Part shown: positions 17,845-26,639 of the stretch, piece by piece
Numbering within the stretch: the stretch's first letter is position 1
Layout: each line of letters starts with the position of its first letter
NCBI RefSeq assembly: GCF_000275725.1
Contig: NZ_AJTS01000035.1
Span: 156,910-220,909, forward strand
Length of the DNA stretch: 64,000 nt
DNA from: Vreelandella stevensii S18214
GTDB taxonomy: Bacteria; Pseudomonadota; Gammaproteobacteria; Pseudomonadales; Halomonadaceae
Direction: 5' to 3'
The notes under the pieces: model-generated
Told to the model about the DNA's origin: nothing
The model's database searches: none
Seen by the model: only the letters and a program-made list of their open reading frames with translations
Translations under genes and position numbers: made by a program

Positions 17845-19689
17845 ATGAAGCCTGCCCCCTCCTCCTCTCCCGCGCTATCAAGCGGGTTTTTCAACGTCTT
17901 TCGTTACAGCCAGCATGCCCTGCGCCTGGTATGGGAGACGTCACGCTGGATGATGCTGGGGCTTGCGCTGTGTACGCTGGTGGCAGGGGTACTGCCGGCC
18001 GTGGCGGCCTACGTTGGCCAACTGATCGTGGATGGCGTGCTGGCGGCCATGGAAGCCTACCAGGCCACCGAGGCGCCGAGCCTTTGGGAAGCCATTACCC
18101 CCGTACTGGGCCTGGTGGCGCTGGAAGGCGCAATCATTGCCCTCATCGCGCTCGCTCAGCGTGGCCTCTCGGCGCAGCAGGCGCTACTTCGTGCATTGCT
18201 GGGCCAGAAAGTGAACGTCATGATTCTGGAAAAAGCGGGCAAACTGTCGCTGGGCCAGTTCGAGGACTCGGAGCTTTACGACAAGCTGACCCGCGCTCGC
18301 CGAGAGGCCTCGACACGCCCGTTGGCACTGGTCACTAAAACCTTCGGGCTGCTGCAGAATGCGATCTCACTGGTCAGCTTTGGGGTCTTGCTGGTGCAGT
18401 TTTCGCCCTGGGCGCTGCTGATTCTGGTGGCCGGGGCGCTGCCGGTATTCATCTCCGAAGCCAAGTTCTCCGGCGATGCCTTCCGTCTGTTTCGTTGGCG
18501 CTCGCCACAAACGCGCATGCAGATGTACCTGGAAACCGTGCTGGCCCGTGAGGACAGCATCAAGGAGGTCAAGCTGTTTGGTCTCGAGCCGCTGTTCCTG
18601 CAGCGCTATCGGGCGATCTTTCAGCAGCTCTTTGCCGAAGACCGTCGGCTCACGCTGCGCCGCGAGAGCTGGGGTTTCGTGCTGGGATTACTGGGCACGC
18701 TGACCTTTTATGCCGCCTATGGCTGGGTCGTGGTCGAGACCATTGCCGGGGCGCTCACGCTGGGGCAGATGACCATGTACCTGATGGTCTTCAAACAGGG
18801 CCAATCAGCCTTATCGGCCAGCCTGACGGCGATCAGCGGAATGTACGAAGACAACCTCTACCTTTCGAATCTCTACGAGTATCTGGAACAACCGACTGAA
18901 GGCGAGTCAGGCCACCTCACGCAGGGGGTTCAGCCAGGTGATGGCCTGCGCTTCGAGCAGGTCTCGTTTGCCTACCCAGGCGGCGGAGAAGTCTTGCACG
19001 ATATTTCACTGCACCTGGCACCCGGTAGCAGCCTGGCTTTAGTGGGTGAAAACGGCTCGGGCAAAACCACCTTGATCAAACTGCTGACCCGGCTGTATCG
19101 GCCCACCCAGGGGCGCATACTGCTGGACGGTAGCGACCTGAACGACTGGGACAGCCAAGCCTTGCGTGCCCGCGTGGGCGTTATTTTTCAGGATTTCGTG
19201 CGCTATCAGCTCTCGGTAGGCGAAAATCTGGGCGTCGGCGACATTCAGGCTTTCGATGACGCACAGCGCTGGCAGCAGGCTGCCGAGGAAGGGCTAGCCG
19301 ACCCTTTCATTCAGCGCATGCCCGACGGCTACCAGACGCAGCTGGGGCGCTGGTTCAAGAATGGCCAGGAGCTCTCGGGCGGGCAGTGGCAAAAAGTGGC
19401 GCTGTCGCGTGCCTACATGCGCCAGGAGGCGGATATTCTGGTGCTCGACGAACCTACCGCCGCCATGGATGCCGCCGCCGAAGCCGATGTCTTTGCGCGC
19501 TTTCGCGAACACAGCCGCAATAAAATGACGATTCTGATTTCCCATCGTTTTTCCACCGTGCGCAGCGCCGAGCAGATCATCGTCATCGATCAGGGGCGCA
19601 TCATCGAGCGTGGCACCCACGAATCGCTGCTTGCCGACAAGGGGCGATATGCCTCGCTGTTCCACCTCCAGGCAGAGGGGTATCGATGA
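17845..19689 (+). CDS. ABC exporter, fused permease and ATPase
   Basis: 614 residues from ATG 17845 (MKPAPSSS). The N-terminal half has about six membrane helices. The C-terminal half is an ABC ATPase with Walker A GENGSGKTT (about residue 400), signature ELSGGQWQKVALSRAY (about 510), Walker B ILVLDEPTAAMDA (about 533) and the switch His in ILISHRFSTV (about 563). This half-transporter would dimerise in the inner membrane and export an unidentified substrate. An in-frame start far upstream at 17629 overlaps the preceding gene and is rejected. No accessory protein is adjacent. Confidence 0.9.
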   Translation: MKPAPSSSPALSSGFFNVFRYSQHALRLVWETSRWMMLGLALCTLVAGVLPAVAAYVGQLIVDGVLAAMEAYQATEAPSLWEAITPVLGLVALEGAIIALIALAQRGLSAQQALLRALLGQKVNVMILEKAGKLSLGQFEDSELYDKLTRARREASTRPLALVTKTFGLLQNAISLVSFGVLLVQFSPWALLILVAGALPVFISEAKFSGDAFRLFRWRSPQTRMQMYLETVLAREDSIKEVKLFGLEPLFLQRYRAIFQQLFAEDRRLTLRRESWGFVLGLLGTLTFYAAYGWVVVETIAGALTLGQMTMYLMVFKQGQSALSASLTAISGMYEDNLYLSNLYEYLEQPTEGESGHLTQGVQPGDGLRFEQVSFAYPGGGEVLHDISLHLAPGSSLALVGENGSGKTTLIKLLTRLYRPTQGRILLDGSDLNDWDSQALRARVGVIFQDFVRYQLSVGENLGVGDIQAFDDAQRWQQAAEEGLADPFIQRMPDGYQTQLGRWFKNGQELSGGQWQKVALSRAYMRQEADILVLDEPTAAMDAAAEADVFARFREHSRNKMTILISHRFSTVRSAEQIIVIDQGRIIERGTHESLLADKGRYASLFHLQAEGYR

Positions 19690-20023
19690 TCCTGCTCCGC
19701 CCGACGCTTGATCACACACAATACGCAATGGAGGTAACCGAAGTCACAGAAAAAACGTGAAAAAAAGTGATATTCATCCTACTACTATCGATATTCGGCA
19801 GTGCGTTGCGTATGTTGTGGCTATGGTTATTCAGGCGGTCGATCCATGCTGCCATTAACCTTCGATTAAAAGGGGCACTTGCCCGGAATTGATGACCTGT
19901 CTGTTACCCAGCGCCTCCGGGCTCCCCTGCCCCAAAGGCGCTTAAGCCTTGCCTACCCAGGCGCTTGTTCGTGCCGCGATAACATTTACCCATACGCGAA
20001 GCACGCACTTTAAAGGATTTTGT
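19690..20023. other. Intergenic region before the REC-EAL gene
   Basis: 334 bp with no supported gene. It has several short A-runs and a GC-rich stretch around 19910-19960. It was checked by eye for a c-di-GMP riboswitch because of the EAL gene downstream; no GEMM core was recognised. The promoter of the REC-EAL gene presumably lies here. Confidence 0.4.
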
Positions 20024-21172
20024 ATGCCGCCCAGCGCGTTAGTGATCGATGACGATGTAGATATACAGCTGCTTGGCAAGATGCTGCTCAGCCGCCACGG
20101 TTTCGAGGTTGTCACAGCGGGCAGTCTTGGGGAGCTGGCCCGCAACCCTTCACTCTTGAACGTGAACCTGATCGTGCTGGACTTTGGGCTCGGCGAGTTT
20201 ACCGGGCTGGATATTCTGGATTACCTGTACGACCTGCGCTTGAGCGCCTCGATCTTGCTATTGAGCAGCTGTTCGGCAGAGACGGCCGCCCATGCACTTG
20301 CCGAAGGAAAGGCCAAAGGATTGAAGATGCTTGGTTTTCTTCCCAAAGCAAAGCTACTGACGCACCTGGGCGACTTCATCGAACAGATCGAAGCCTCCCC
20401 CAAGCCGCCCTCGGCAGGGGAGCTGGCGATGGCCATCAAGCACGAGCATATCTGCCTGGCGCTGCAACCCAAGATATCGCTAGCCACGGGCCAGGTGATC
20501 GGGGCGGAAGCGCTGGTTCGCTGGCAGGACCCGGTGCGCGGCATGGTCTACCCCGACAGTTTCATTCCTCTGGCCGAAAAAAGCGGCCTGATGGTCCCAC
20601 TGACCTGGAGCGTGTTGACCTTGGCACTGGCGCAGCAGGCCGCTTGGCATGCCCAAGGCCTGAATCTTACCATGGCGGTTAATGTGCCCGCCGAATTTCT
20701 CAAGGCGGAGAACATGCTGTCGACGTTCGATGCGCTTTGTGCTCACTACCCCGCCACGATGCCCAGGCTGACCCTGGAACTCACCGAATCGGTGAGCGTC
20801 GAGTGCCTGGGCTATGCGCGCCACGTGCTGGAGGAGTTACGCAGCCGAGGGTTCAAACTCGCGCTGGATGATTTCGGCACCGGCTACTCATCGCTGACAC
20901 AACTCTATCGGCTACCTTTCGACGAACTCAAAATAGACCGCAGCTTCGTGTCCGTGATCGATAGCGAGCCCCATGCGCGCACCATCACGCTCTCCATCGT
21001 GGAATTAGGCGAGAAACTCGGCATGAGCGTCGTGGCAGAGGGCATCGAGAACGCCGCTCAGCAGGCGTATTTGACGGCAGCGGGTTGCCCGGTGGGACAA
21101 GGCTATTTCATCTCTCGCCCGCTATCTGGCGATGCGTTTAGTCTTTGGCTGACACAGCATTTGGCGGCCTAG
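20024..21172 (+). CDS. Response regulator with EAL c-di-GMP phosphodiesterase output
   Basis: 382 residues from ATG 20024, with aaagga before it. The receiver domain (about 5-120) has the acidic pocket DDD at 9-11, phosphoacceptor Asp53 (VLDFGLGEF), switch Ser in LLLSSCS and Lys in FLPKAKL. The EAL domain (about 140-380) keeps the catalytic set: EALVRW, NVPAEF, ELTES, LDDFGTGYSSL, KIDRSF and AEGIEN. It should hydrolyse c-di-GMP under phosphorylation control. It converges on the hybrid histidine kinase gene 32 bp away, the likely phosphodonor, though this is inference. Confidence 0.94.
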   Translation: MPPSALVIDDDVDIQLLGKMLLSRHGFEVVTAGSLGELARNPSLLNVNLIVLDFGLGEFTGLDILDYLYDLRLSASILLLSSCSAETAAHALAEGKAKGLKMLGFLPKAKLLTHLGDFIEQIEASPKPPSAGELAMAIKHEHICLALQPKISLATGQVIGAEALVRWQDPVRGMVYPDSFIPLAEKSGLMVPLTWSVLTLALAQQAAWHAQGLNLTMAVNVPAEFLKAENMLSTFDALCAHYPATMPRLTLELTESVSVECLGYARHVLEELRSRGFKLALDDFGTGYSSLTQLYRLPFDELKIDRSFVSVIDSEPHARTITLSIVELGEKLGMSVVAEGIENAAQQAYLTAAGCPVGQGYFISRPLSGDAFSLWLTQHLAA

Positions 21173-21204
21173 GCCCTACCTGGAAACGGGCCGCCTAACC
21201 CAGA

Positions 21205-23445
21205 TCATGAATCCGAGAGGTGGCACAGGCCCTGCTCGTTGAGCGCCTTGCGCGTAAGACTCTTCTGGGTCTCCAGTGACGACAGCAGAGCGGCAATGCT
21301 CTCTGGCGCCTGACCGCTGGCTTGCTCCAGCCTGGCGGCCTGTCCCGCCACGGCTTTGCACCCTAACGATGCGGCAGCACCTTTCAGCGAGTGGGCTTCT
21401 TTTTTCAGGGCATCATGATCCCCTGCCAGCCAGCATGCCCGCAAACGAATCAAGCGCTCTTCCAGACGTGCCAAAAAAGTGGTAAGCAGCGCATCCAATG
21501 CCGTAGGTTCGAAGGCTTCCTTCAGCTCGTTGCAGATATGCGCATCCAACACGGACTCGGAGGCATCGCTAGACGGTGCTTCTTCAGCAGGCAACGGCTG
21601 AGCGCACAAGAAACCTTGTGGGTCATTCCCTGCGGTCACGAAGCGACTGATCAACTGCTGTAGCTCATCACGGGTGAACGGCTTGTTGATCATGTCGTCC
21701 ATGCCACTCTCGAAACAGCGCTGGCGATGTTCCGGCATGACGTTGGCGGTCATGGCCACGATCGGCAGATGCGGCAACTGGTGTTCGGCCTCGAAGCTAC
21801 GCCAGCGCAGCGTGGTTTCCGTACCATCCAGAATCGGCATTTGCATGTCCATGAGGACCAGATCGATGGAAGCATACTCTGCCTGCAGCTGCTCCAACGC
21901 AGCCTGGCCATTATCGGCAATACTGACCCGTTGCCCTAGCTGCTCCAGCATGACGCGCGCCACGGTCTGATTGATCGGATTGTCTTCGACGATGAGGACG
22001 TGGTGGTCTGCGCTTGGCCTGGCACACTGCTCAGGATGGGCGTATTGGCAGTCGCTGTCTGCGGCGGGCATGGACACGGTAAACCAGAAGCGGCTGCCGA
22101 CCCCCACCTCGCTCTCCACACCAATATCGCCGCCCATGGCTTGAACCAGCCGTTTGCAAATGACCAACCCAAGCCCTGTCCCTTCGTGGCGGCGGGCTAT
22201 GGAGGTATCCACCTGGGAGAAAGCCGCAAACAGGCGCTCCTGATCCAACGCAGAAATACCACACCCACTATCGTGGACTTCGACCAGCAGCTGATCATTT
22301 TCCAGTGGCGACACGGAGCATCTGACGTATCCACTCTCCGTGAACTTCAGCGCGTTATTGATCAGGTTCATCATGATCTGGCGTAAGCGGGCAATGTCTC
22401 CCACCACGAATCGTGGCAGCGCCGGGTCGATGGAGTAGCTGAACGCCACCCGTTCCTTCGTTTCTTGCAGAACGTAGCCCATGCAGAGCGATTCGATACA
22501 CTCATGGACATCAAAGGGGCGGTTGTCCAGATCCAGACGGCCGCTTTCTATCTTGGTGTAATCCAGAATGTCATTAATGACGCTGCGTAGACTGTCGGCG
22601 CTGCGCTTCAAGGCCGCGACGTACGCCTGCCCTTTGGGGGAGTGCACCTCATCACCGAGCAAGTCGGCCATGCCGACCACGCCGTTGAGCGGGGTACGAA
22701 TTTCATGACTCATGACGGCCATGAACTCGGACTTCGCCTGGCTGGCAATTTCAGCCCGACGAGCAGTCTCCTTGAGCTGTTGGCTTTTCACCTCGAGTGC
22801 CTGGGCCTTGCGTAAGCTGGAGCGACTCTCCCGTAATAGCGCACGCACCAGCATGCCGCCGGAAAACATCAGCGACAGCAACAGCAAGAGCGCCAACCCA
22901 TACAGCTGAGTCATTGTTTGCCGCTCGTCGGTGCGCATGCGAGCCACGCTAGCATTGGTTTCGATCAAGACCGTACCGGTAAAACCCTGTAGTTGCTGAG
23001 TCATGCTAATCAACTCGGCTATCAAGGCAGGATGTAGCGCTTCTGGCTGTTCCCACAAAGGTTCCAATAACTCATCCAGCACATCTACCAGCGCCGCCGC
23101 CTGAAATACGCTGTTATTGACGCTGTCGATCCTGGACACTGCCAGATTGATTTCTCCCTGCTGAAATAGACGCTTGCGGCTATAGAGAATCTCGAACCTC
23201 TGGAGCAGGTCGTCCACGCTGGCACTGCCAATCTGCACGTCTACCAACGCCATATGCAGTTCGCGAACTTCACGGTCGAACTGGTAGCCCGTCCACACCA
23301 GATTTTCCAGCAAACGGTTCTCGATCGCGTGCTGACGCTGAAAGATGACGCCACCCGTAATAATGGCAGACAGAAAAAACAGGATGGCCGAGAACGTGGC
23401 CACCCTGACGCGTTTAGAAAAGTAGTGCTTGAAAGTGGCTAACAT
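21205..23445 (-). CDS. Hybrid sensor histidine kinase (HK-REC-HPt)
   Basis: 746 residues. TM1 (about 15-35), a mostly helical periplasmic region of about 145 residues, TM2 (about 182-203), a coiled coil, HisKA with phospho-His247 (MSHEIRTPLNG), HATPase with NLINNALKF and GTGLGL, a receiver domain with Asp533 (LMDMQMPILDG), and a C-terminal HPt domain with His685 (EAHSLKGAAASLG). This is the full His-Asp-His relay of BarA/TorS-type kinases, which pass phosphate to a separate regulator. Candidates are the REC-EAL and OmpR-type proteins on either side. It lies 58 bp after the periplasmic sulfite-oxidase-fold gene and is probably co-transcribed with it. Confidence 0.95.
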   Translation of the reverse strand: MLATFKHYFSKRVRVATFSAILFFLSAIITGGVIFQRQHAIENRLLENLVWTGYQFDREVRELHMALVDVQIGSASVDDLLQRFEILYSRKRLFQQGEINLAVSRIDSVNNSVFQAAALVDVLDELLEPLWEQPEALHPALIAELISMTQQLQGFTGTVLIETNASVARMRTDERQTMTQLYGLALLLLLSLMFSGGMLVRALLRESRSSLRKAQALEVKSQQLKETARRAEIASQAKSEFMAVMSHEIRTPLNGVVGMADLLGDEVHSPKGQAYVAALKRSADSLRSVINDILDYTKIESGRLDLDNRPFDVHECIESLCMGYVLQETKERVAFSYSIDPALPRFVVGDIARLRQIMMNLINNALKFTESGYVRCSVSPLENDQLLVEVHDSGCGISALDQERLFAAFSQVDTSIARRHEGTGLGLVICKRLVQAMGGDIGVESEVGVGSRFWFTVSMPAADSDCQYAHPEQCARPSADHHVLIVEDNPINQTVARVMLEQLGQRVSIADNGQAALEQLQAEYASIDLVLMDMQMPILDGTETTLRWRSFEAEHQLPHLPIVAMTANVMPEHRQRCFESGMDDMINKPFTRDELQQLISRFVTAGNDPQGFLCAQPLPAEEAPSSDASESVLDAHICNELKEAFEPTALDALLTTFLARLEERLIRLRACWLAGDHDALKKEAHSLKGAAASLGCKAVAGQAARLEQASGQAPESIAALLSSLETQKSLTRKALNEQGLCHLSDS

Positions 23446-23503
23446 GGCGTTTACCCGGCGAGGTTACCGCATGGCGAGCTGTTGCACCTCGCTAAGCGGC
23501 GGG

Positions 23504-24010
23504 TTACTCGATTTCGATGCGCTTCACCTGCCAGACCGAGCGGGTCAGGATTTCTTCGTTCAGCAGTGACGGGGTTTCGTCGAAGGGGTAGATGACGAAC
23601 AAGGGCCCGTGATCACGGATCCGCAGCGGGTTACCGTCGGCGCTCATGGCCAGAATCACGTCATACTCCTGAAAATCACTGACGGGAATCATGGATGCAT
23701 AGTCGTTGAGTGCGATGACCTTCATCTGCTCCCCTTGGGCACCGACCGCTTCCAGAAGCGTACGCCCCAACGGCCCCTCGAAGCTGACCACACCATCGTG
23801 CCAGGGCGTACTGGTACGCGTCGTGCGCTGTGCCAGCGCTTCCAGCATGGCGCGGTCAAAGTGGGCTTCATCCCCTGCATTGGTATGGTCAAGCTTACCC
23901 GCCACCTCCAGCACCACTTGCCCCGTGGGAGCCTCCAGCGCCTGGGCACTGGTAAAGACAAATACGCCCGCCAACACTACAAACGCTTTATGAATCAGTT
24001 TATTGGCCAT
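23504..24010 (-). CDS. Periplasmic SUOX/molybdopterin-fold protein, sensor-associated
   Basis: 168 residues with a signal peptide (about 1-24, cleavage likely after AQA). The mature part resembles the sulfite-oxidase molybdopterin-binding fold: VLEVAGKLDHT, FEGPLGRTLLEAVGA, VIALNDYASMIPVSDFQEYDVILAMSADG and GPLFVIYPFDE. It contains no cysteine at all, so the Mo-ligating Cys of true enzymes is missing and redox catalysis is unlikely. It is the first gene of a probable operon with the hybrid kinase, so a ligand-binding role for the kinase sensor is plausible. A good RBS (aggagctgg) precedes the ATG. Confidence 0.82.
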   Translation of the reverse strand: MANKLIHKAFVVLAGVFVFTSAQALEAPTGQVVLEVAGKLDHTNAGDEAHFDRAMLEALAQRTTRTSTPWHDGVVSFEGPLGRTLLEAVGAQGEQMKVIALNDYASMIPVSDFQEYDVILAMSADGNPLRIRDHGPLFVIYPFDETPSLLNEEILTRSVWQVKRIEIE

Positions 24011-24130
24011 TCCAGCTCCTCCTGAAGAATAAGCGGAGTATAGCGCTGAGACTTAAGCGTTAACTGTAAACCTTTGTGTCACTCGACCAACCTCAACTAG
24101 AATTAACGAATGAGCAGTTCTTCCAGGCGG

Positions 24131-24146
24131 TGTGAGATGTATCACA
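24131..24146. promoter_or_regulatory. CRP-like palindrome TGTGA-N6-TCACA
   Basis: A perfect TGTGA/TCACA pair with a 6-bp spacer (gatgta), the consensus for CRP/Vfr-type regulators, centred 30 bp before the OmpR-type regulator gene and about 130 bp from the divergent periplasmic protein gene. It suggests cAMP or CRP-family control of this signalling module. Binding is inferred from the consensus alone. Confidence 0.65.
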
Positions 24147-24168
24147 CGATAAAAATAGGTAACTCACT

Positions 24169-24882
24169 ATGCATATCGGTGTGCTTGAAGACGATCTTGA
24201 CCAACAAGCATTTATTGAACAGTGCCTGCTCTCTGCCGACCATGAGGTGTCGCTGTTCGGCAGGGCTAGTGAATTGAGGCGCGCCACGCAAGAGAAGCGC
24301 TTCGATTTTTTGATCATCGACTGGCGCCTGCCGGATGGCTGCGGCATGGATGTGGTGGGCCACCTGCGCCAGAACGATGGTTGGCGTGGGCCGATTCTAT
24401 TCATCACTGCCAGCCAGGGAGAGGACGACGTGGTGAAGGCGCTGGAACAAGGAGCCGACGACTTTCTGGCCAAGCCGCTACGCCCAAAGGAGTTTCTTGC
24501 CCGCGTTAGCGCGTTGGGTCGGCGCGCCGGATACGAGACGCTACACCCATCTACCAACTGCCCTGATGCTTTCAATATCAATAACGTCGAGCATACGATC
24601 AGTGTCGATGGACAACCGGTGGAACTCACTGAAAGGGAGTACCGTCTGGCGACGCTGTTTTTCTCCAAAGTCGGCGAGTTGCTGAGCCGTGCACATCTAC
24701 TCGAACTGGTATGGGGTATCAAAGGGGATGTCTCGACCCGCACGGTGGATACCCATGTCAGCCGTTTGCGTCGCAAGCTGGAGCTGGATGGGCGGCACGG
24801 GCTTCGGTTGCGCAGTATCTACCAGTCAGGCTATCGCCTGGAGATCTGCCATATGGCACCCGTAGAGAAGGTGGTCAATTAA
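24169..24882 (+). CDS. OmpR-family response regulator
   Basis: 237 residues. The receiver domain (1-120) has acidic residues EDD at 7-9, phosphoacceptor Asp51 (LIIDWRLPDG), and Lys in FLAKPLRPKEF. The C-terminal winged helix (about 138-230) has LTEREYRLATLFFSKVGELLSRAHLLELVWG and TRTVDTHVSRLRRKLEL, typical of OmpR/PhoB DNA-binding domains. It is transcribed away from the SUOX-fold/hybrid-kinase pair with a CRP-like site between, so it probably belongs to the same pathway. No orthodox kinase gene is adjacent; HPt His685 of the neighbour could be its donor. Confidence 0.94.
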   Translation: MHIGVLEDDLDQQAFIEQCLLSADHEVSLFGRASELRRATQEKRFDFLIIDWRLPDGCGMDVVGHLRQNDGWRGPILFITASQGEDDVVKALEQGADDFLAKPLRPKEFLARVSALGRRAGYETLHPSTNCPDAFNINNVEHTISVDGQPVELTEREYRLATLFFSKVGELLSRAHLLELVWGIKGDVSTRTVDTHVSRLRRKLELDGRHGLRLRSIYQSGYRLEICHMAPVEKVVN

Positions 24883-24891
24883 AAAAGTAGC

Positions 24892-24936
24892 CAATTAAAA
24901 AAGCCGACCGACACCGCAAGGTGCCCGGGTCGGCGA
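24892..24936 (-). terminator. Intrinsic terminator of the arfA transcript
   Basis: On the minus strand GCCGACC, inner cacc/ggtg pairing, then GGTCGGC followed by six T and AATT. It lies about 80 bp beyond the arfA stop codon and right after the stop of the convergent regulator gene. Confidence 0.85.
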
Positions 24937-24984
24937 AGCTGATGAGAGTCTGCGGACACGCCTCAGCGTGTGCAGTAACGATGC

Positions 24985-25032
24985 TTGGGGAAAGCATCGC
25001 CGAGCAGCCTGTTTCAAGCGGCTTGGCGATGC
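24985..25032 (-). promoter_or_regulatory. arfA: Alternative hairpins over the arfA stop codon
   Basis: On the minus strand GCATCGCC (25032-25025) pairs with GGCGATGC (25001-24994), with inner AGCC/GGCT pairing, enclosing the arfA stop. The 3' arm GATGC can instead pair in a second hairpin, GATGCTT-tcccc-AAGCATC, just downstream. The two exclude each other. The first fits the known arfA non-stop-mRNA logic; a role for the second is inference. Confidence 0.65.
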
Positions 25033-25181
25033 CCTCTGTCGATTGATTGATTCAACGGGTTTCGCCCTTTGCGCGAGTAACTGCCCTTGCCCTTCCTGGG
25101 CGTTTGTTGCTGCAACTTGAACATGGGTGTTCGTAGCTGTGCTTTCAAGGCATTGTCCTTGATACCGTGTCGCTTTTTCAT
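25014..25181 (-). CDS. arfA: Alternative ribosome-rescue factor A
   Basis: A 55-codon gene recognised by direct translation: MKKRHGIKDNALKAQL, then RTPMFKLQQQTPRKGKGSY and SRKGR. The GIKDNALKA and KGKGSYSRKGR blocks match ArfA, which enters stalled ribosomes on non-stop mRNA and recruits RF2 when trans-translation fails. gaggaa precedes the ATG. The last codons and the stop lie inside a long hairpin (24994-25032). In E. coli, arfA mRNA is cut or terminated at a hairpin within its coding region, so the protein is made mainly when tmRNA is lacking; the same arrangement seems present here. The residues after KGR are variable. Confidence 0.9.
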   Translation of the reverse strand: MKKRHGIKDNALKAQLRTPMFKLQQQTPRKGKGSYSRKGRNPLNQSIDRGHRQAA

Positions 25182-25273
25182 ACGTTTCCTCACTGCGTGC
25201 CGACGTTGGCTGACATTTTACTGGACAGCCAGGCAACGTGTTGGTTCCCTCGCAGCCTGACGCCGTCATGGCT

Positions 25274-26557
25274 TTAAAGATGCGCCCCCACCAACATGCT
25301 GAGCCATCCGGCCACCCGTTTACGCCAGGGGCGATTCTCCCAGCGTTCGAGGTCGTAGCGCTCCGCCTGCTGCAGATCCTCTTCCACCAACAGGCGCACA
25401 TACCGGGCAAATTCCTCATCGTAGACGTTGAGATTGCCTTCCTGGTTGATTCTGAACGAACGATTGTCGAGGTTGGTCGACCCAATGCTGGCAAAGCGAT
25501 CGTCGACACTGATCAGCTTGGCGTGATACATGGCAGGCTGATATTCGTAGAATGCCACACCCGCTTCCAGCATGGGCCGCCAGCGATTCACCGAAGCGTG
25601 GCGCACGAAGCCTTTATCGATGCTGTCACCGGGTACCAGAATGGTGATCTCCACGCCCCGCTCCCGTGCCTCGATCAGCGCCTGGAGAAACTGTTCATCC
25701 GGGTAAAAGTAGGCCGACCCGAGAGTGATATGCTCTTGGGCCGAGGCGATGACCAGCATCAACATCTTGCGCATGCGGTGACGCCCCTCCAGGGGGGTAC
25801 TGGTCACCATTTGTGCCGTTACATCGCCCTCTTCACTCAGCTCGGGAAAGTAGCGCTCCCCCAATAGCAGCCGTCCACTGGCATCCAGCCAGGTATCCAC
25901 GAAGGCCGCCTGCATATTGCCGACCACGGGCCCTCGAACGCGAAAATGGTGATCCCGATAGCCGACGTCGTCGCCTTCCGGCAGCCAGCTGTCCGTCACG
26001 TTGGCCCCGCCAATGAAACCCGTGTGGCCGTCCACCACCAGCAGCTTGCGGTGGGTACGGTGATTGAAACGGCTCAACTCGTACCAGGCGGGCTTGCGCC
26101 AGCGAATCACATCGACCCCGGCGGCTTCCAGGCGCTCGAACTTGTCCTGAGCTGCAGGTACCGAGCCTACGTAATCGATCAGTGCATGCACCGCCACGCC
26201 GCGCTCGGCAGCGGCCGACAGCGCTTCCACGAAGGGATCGGCGGCCGTTGCGCCCCAAAACTCATAGGTTTCGAAGGTAATGCTGCTCTCGGCGGACGCG
26301 ATGGCTGCCAGCATGGCGTCATAAATGGCTTCGCCATCGGTGAAGGGGTCGATGCGGTTACCCGACACCAGCGGCTGCTCCAGCAGCAACCCCATGGTGC
26401 GCATGAACGCCTCGTCCTGCGTGCCCATGCCTACCGACACGGGCTCCAGCAGCCGTTTGGGTGACGGCTGGGCATTGTGATACAGCACGCTGCCCACCAT
26501 GAAGAGAGCGGCTACTACGCAGCTGGTATAGAAAACGAGTCGAGTACGGCGTTTCAA
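25274..26557 (-). CDS. Phospholipase D-like / cardiolipin synthase family protein
   Basis: 427 residues starting with TTG at 26557, supported by ggag eight bases upstream. An N-terminal membrane anchor (about 7-26) is followed by two PLD domains, each with an HxKxxxxD motif: THRKLLVVD (about 170) and YHAKLISVD (about 345), followed by GSTNLDNRS. Two HKD motifs and one anchor fit the cardiolipin synthase/YmdC group, which transfers phosphatidyl groups between lipids in the inner membrane. Other PLD activities cannot be excluded. It follows cobA on the same strand, 82 bp away, but is functionally unrelated. Confidence 0.9.
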   Translation of the reverse strand: MKRRTRLVFYTSCVVAALFMVGSVLYHNAQPSPKRLLEPVSVGMGTQDEAFMRTMGLLLEQPLVSGNRIDPFTDGEAIYDAMLAAIASAESSITFETYEFWGATAADPFVEALSAAAERGVAVHALIDYVGSVPAAQDKFERLEAAGVDVIRWRKPAWYELSRFNHRTHRKLLVVDGHTGFIGGANVTDSWLPEGDDVGYRDHHFRVRGPVVGNMQAAFVDTWLDASGRLLLGERYFPELSEEGDVTAQMVTSTPLEGRHRMRKMLMLVIASAQEHITLGSAYFYPDEQFLQALIEARERGVEITILVPGDSIDKGFVRHASVNRWRPMLEAGVAFYEYQPAMYHAKLISVDDRFASIGSTNLDNRSFRINQEGNLNVYDEEFARYVRLLVEEDLQQAERYDLERWENRPWRKRVAGWLSMLVGAHL

Positions 26558-26639
26558 GAGTGGCTCCCTGCCTCATAAGCGTGGCTCATGATTGCAGCTC
26601 CCCCCAGTGAACGCCAGCCAAAGCATCAACGAGAAAGCG

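Noticed and set aside
19690-20023. c-di-GMP riboswitch before the REC-EAL gene
   Set aside because: The GEMM core and receptor sequences could not be found.
24895-25509. 204-codon minus-strand frame across arfA and the phospholipase D-like gene end
   Set aside because: No family features; it is an alternative frame of real genes, and arfA is clear in another frame.
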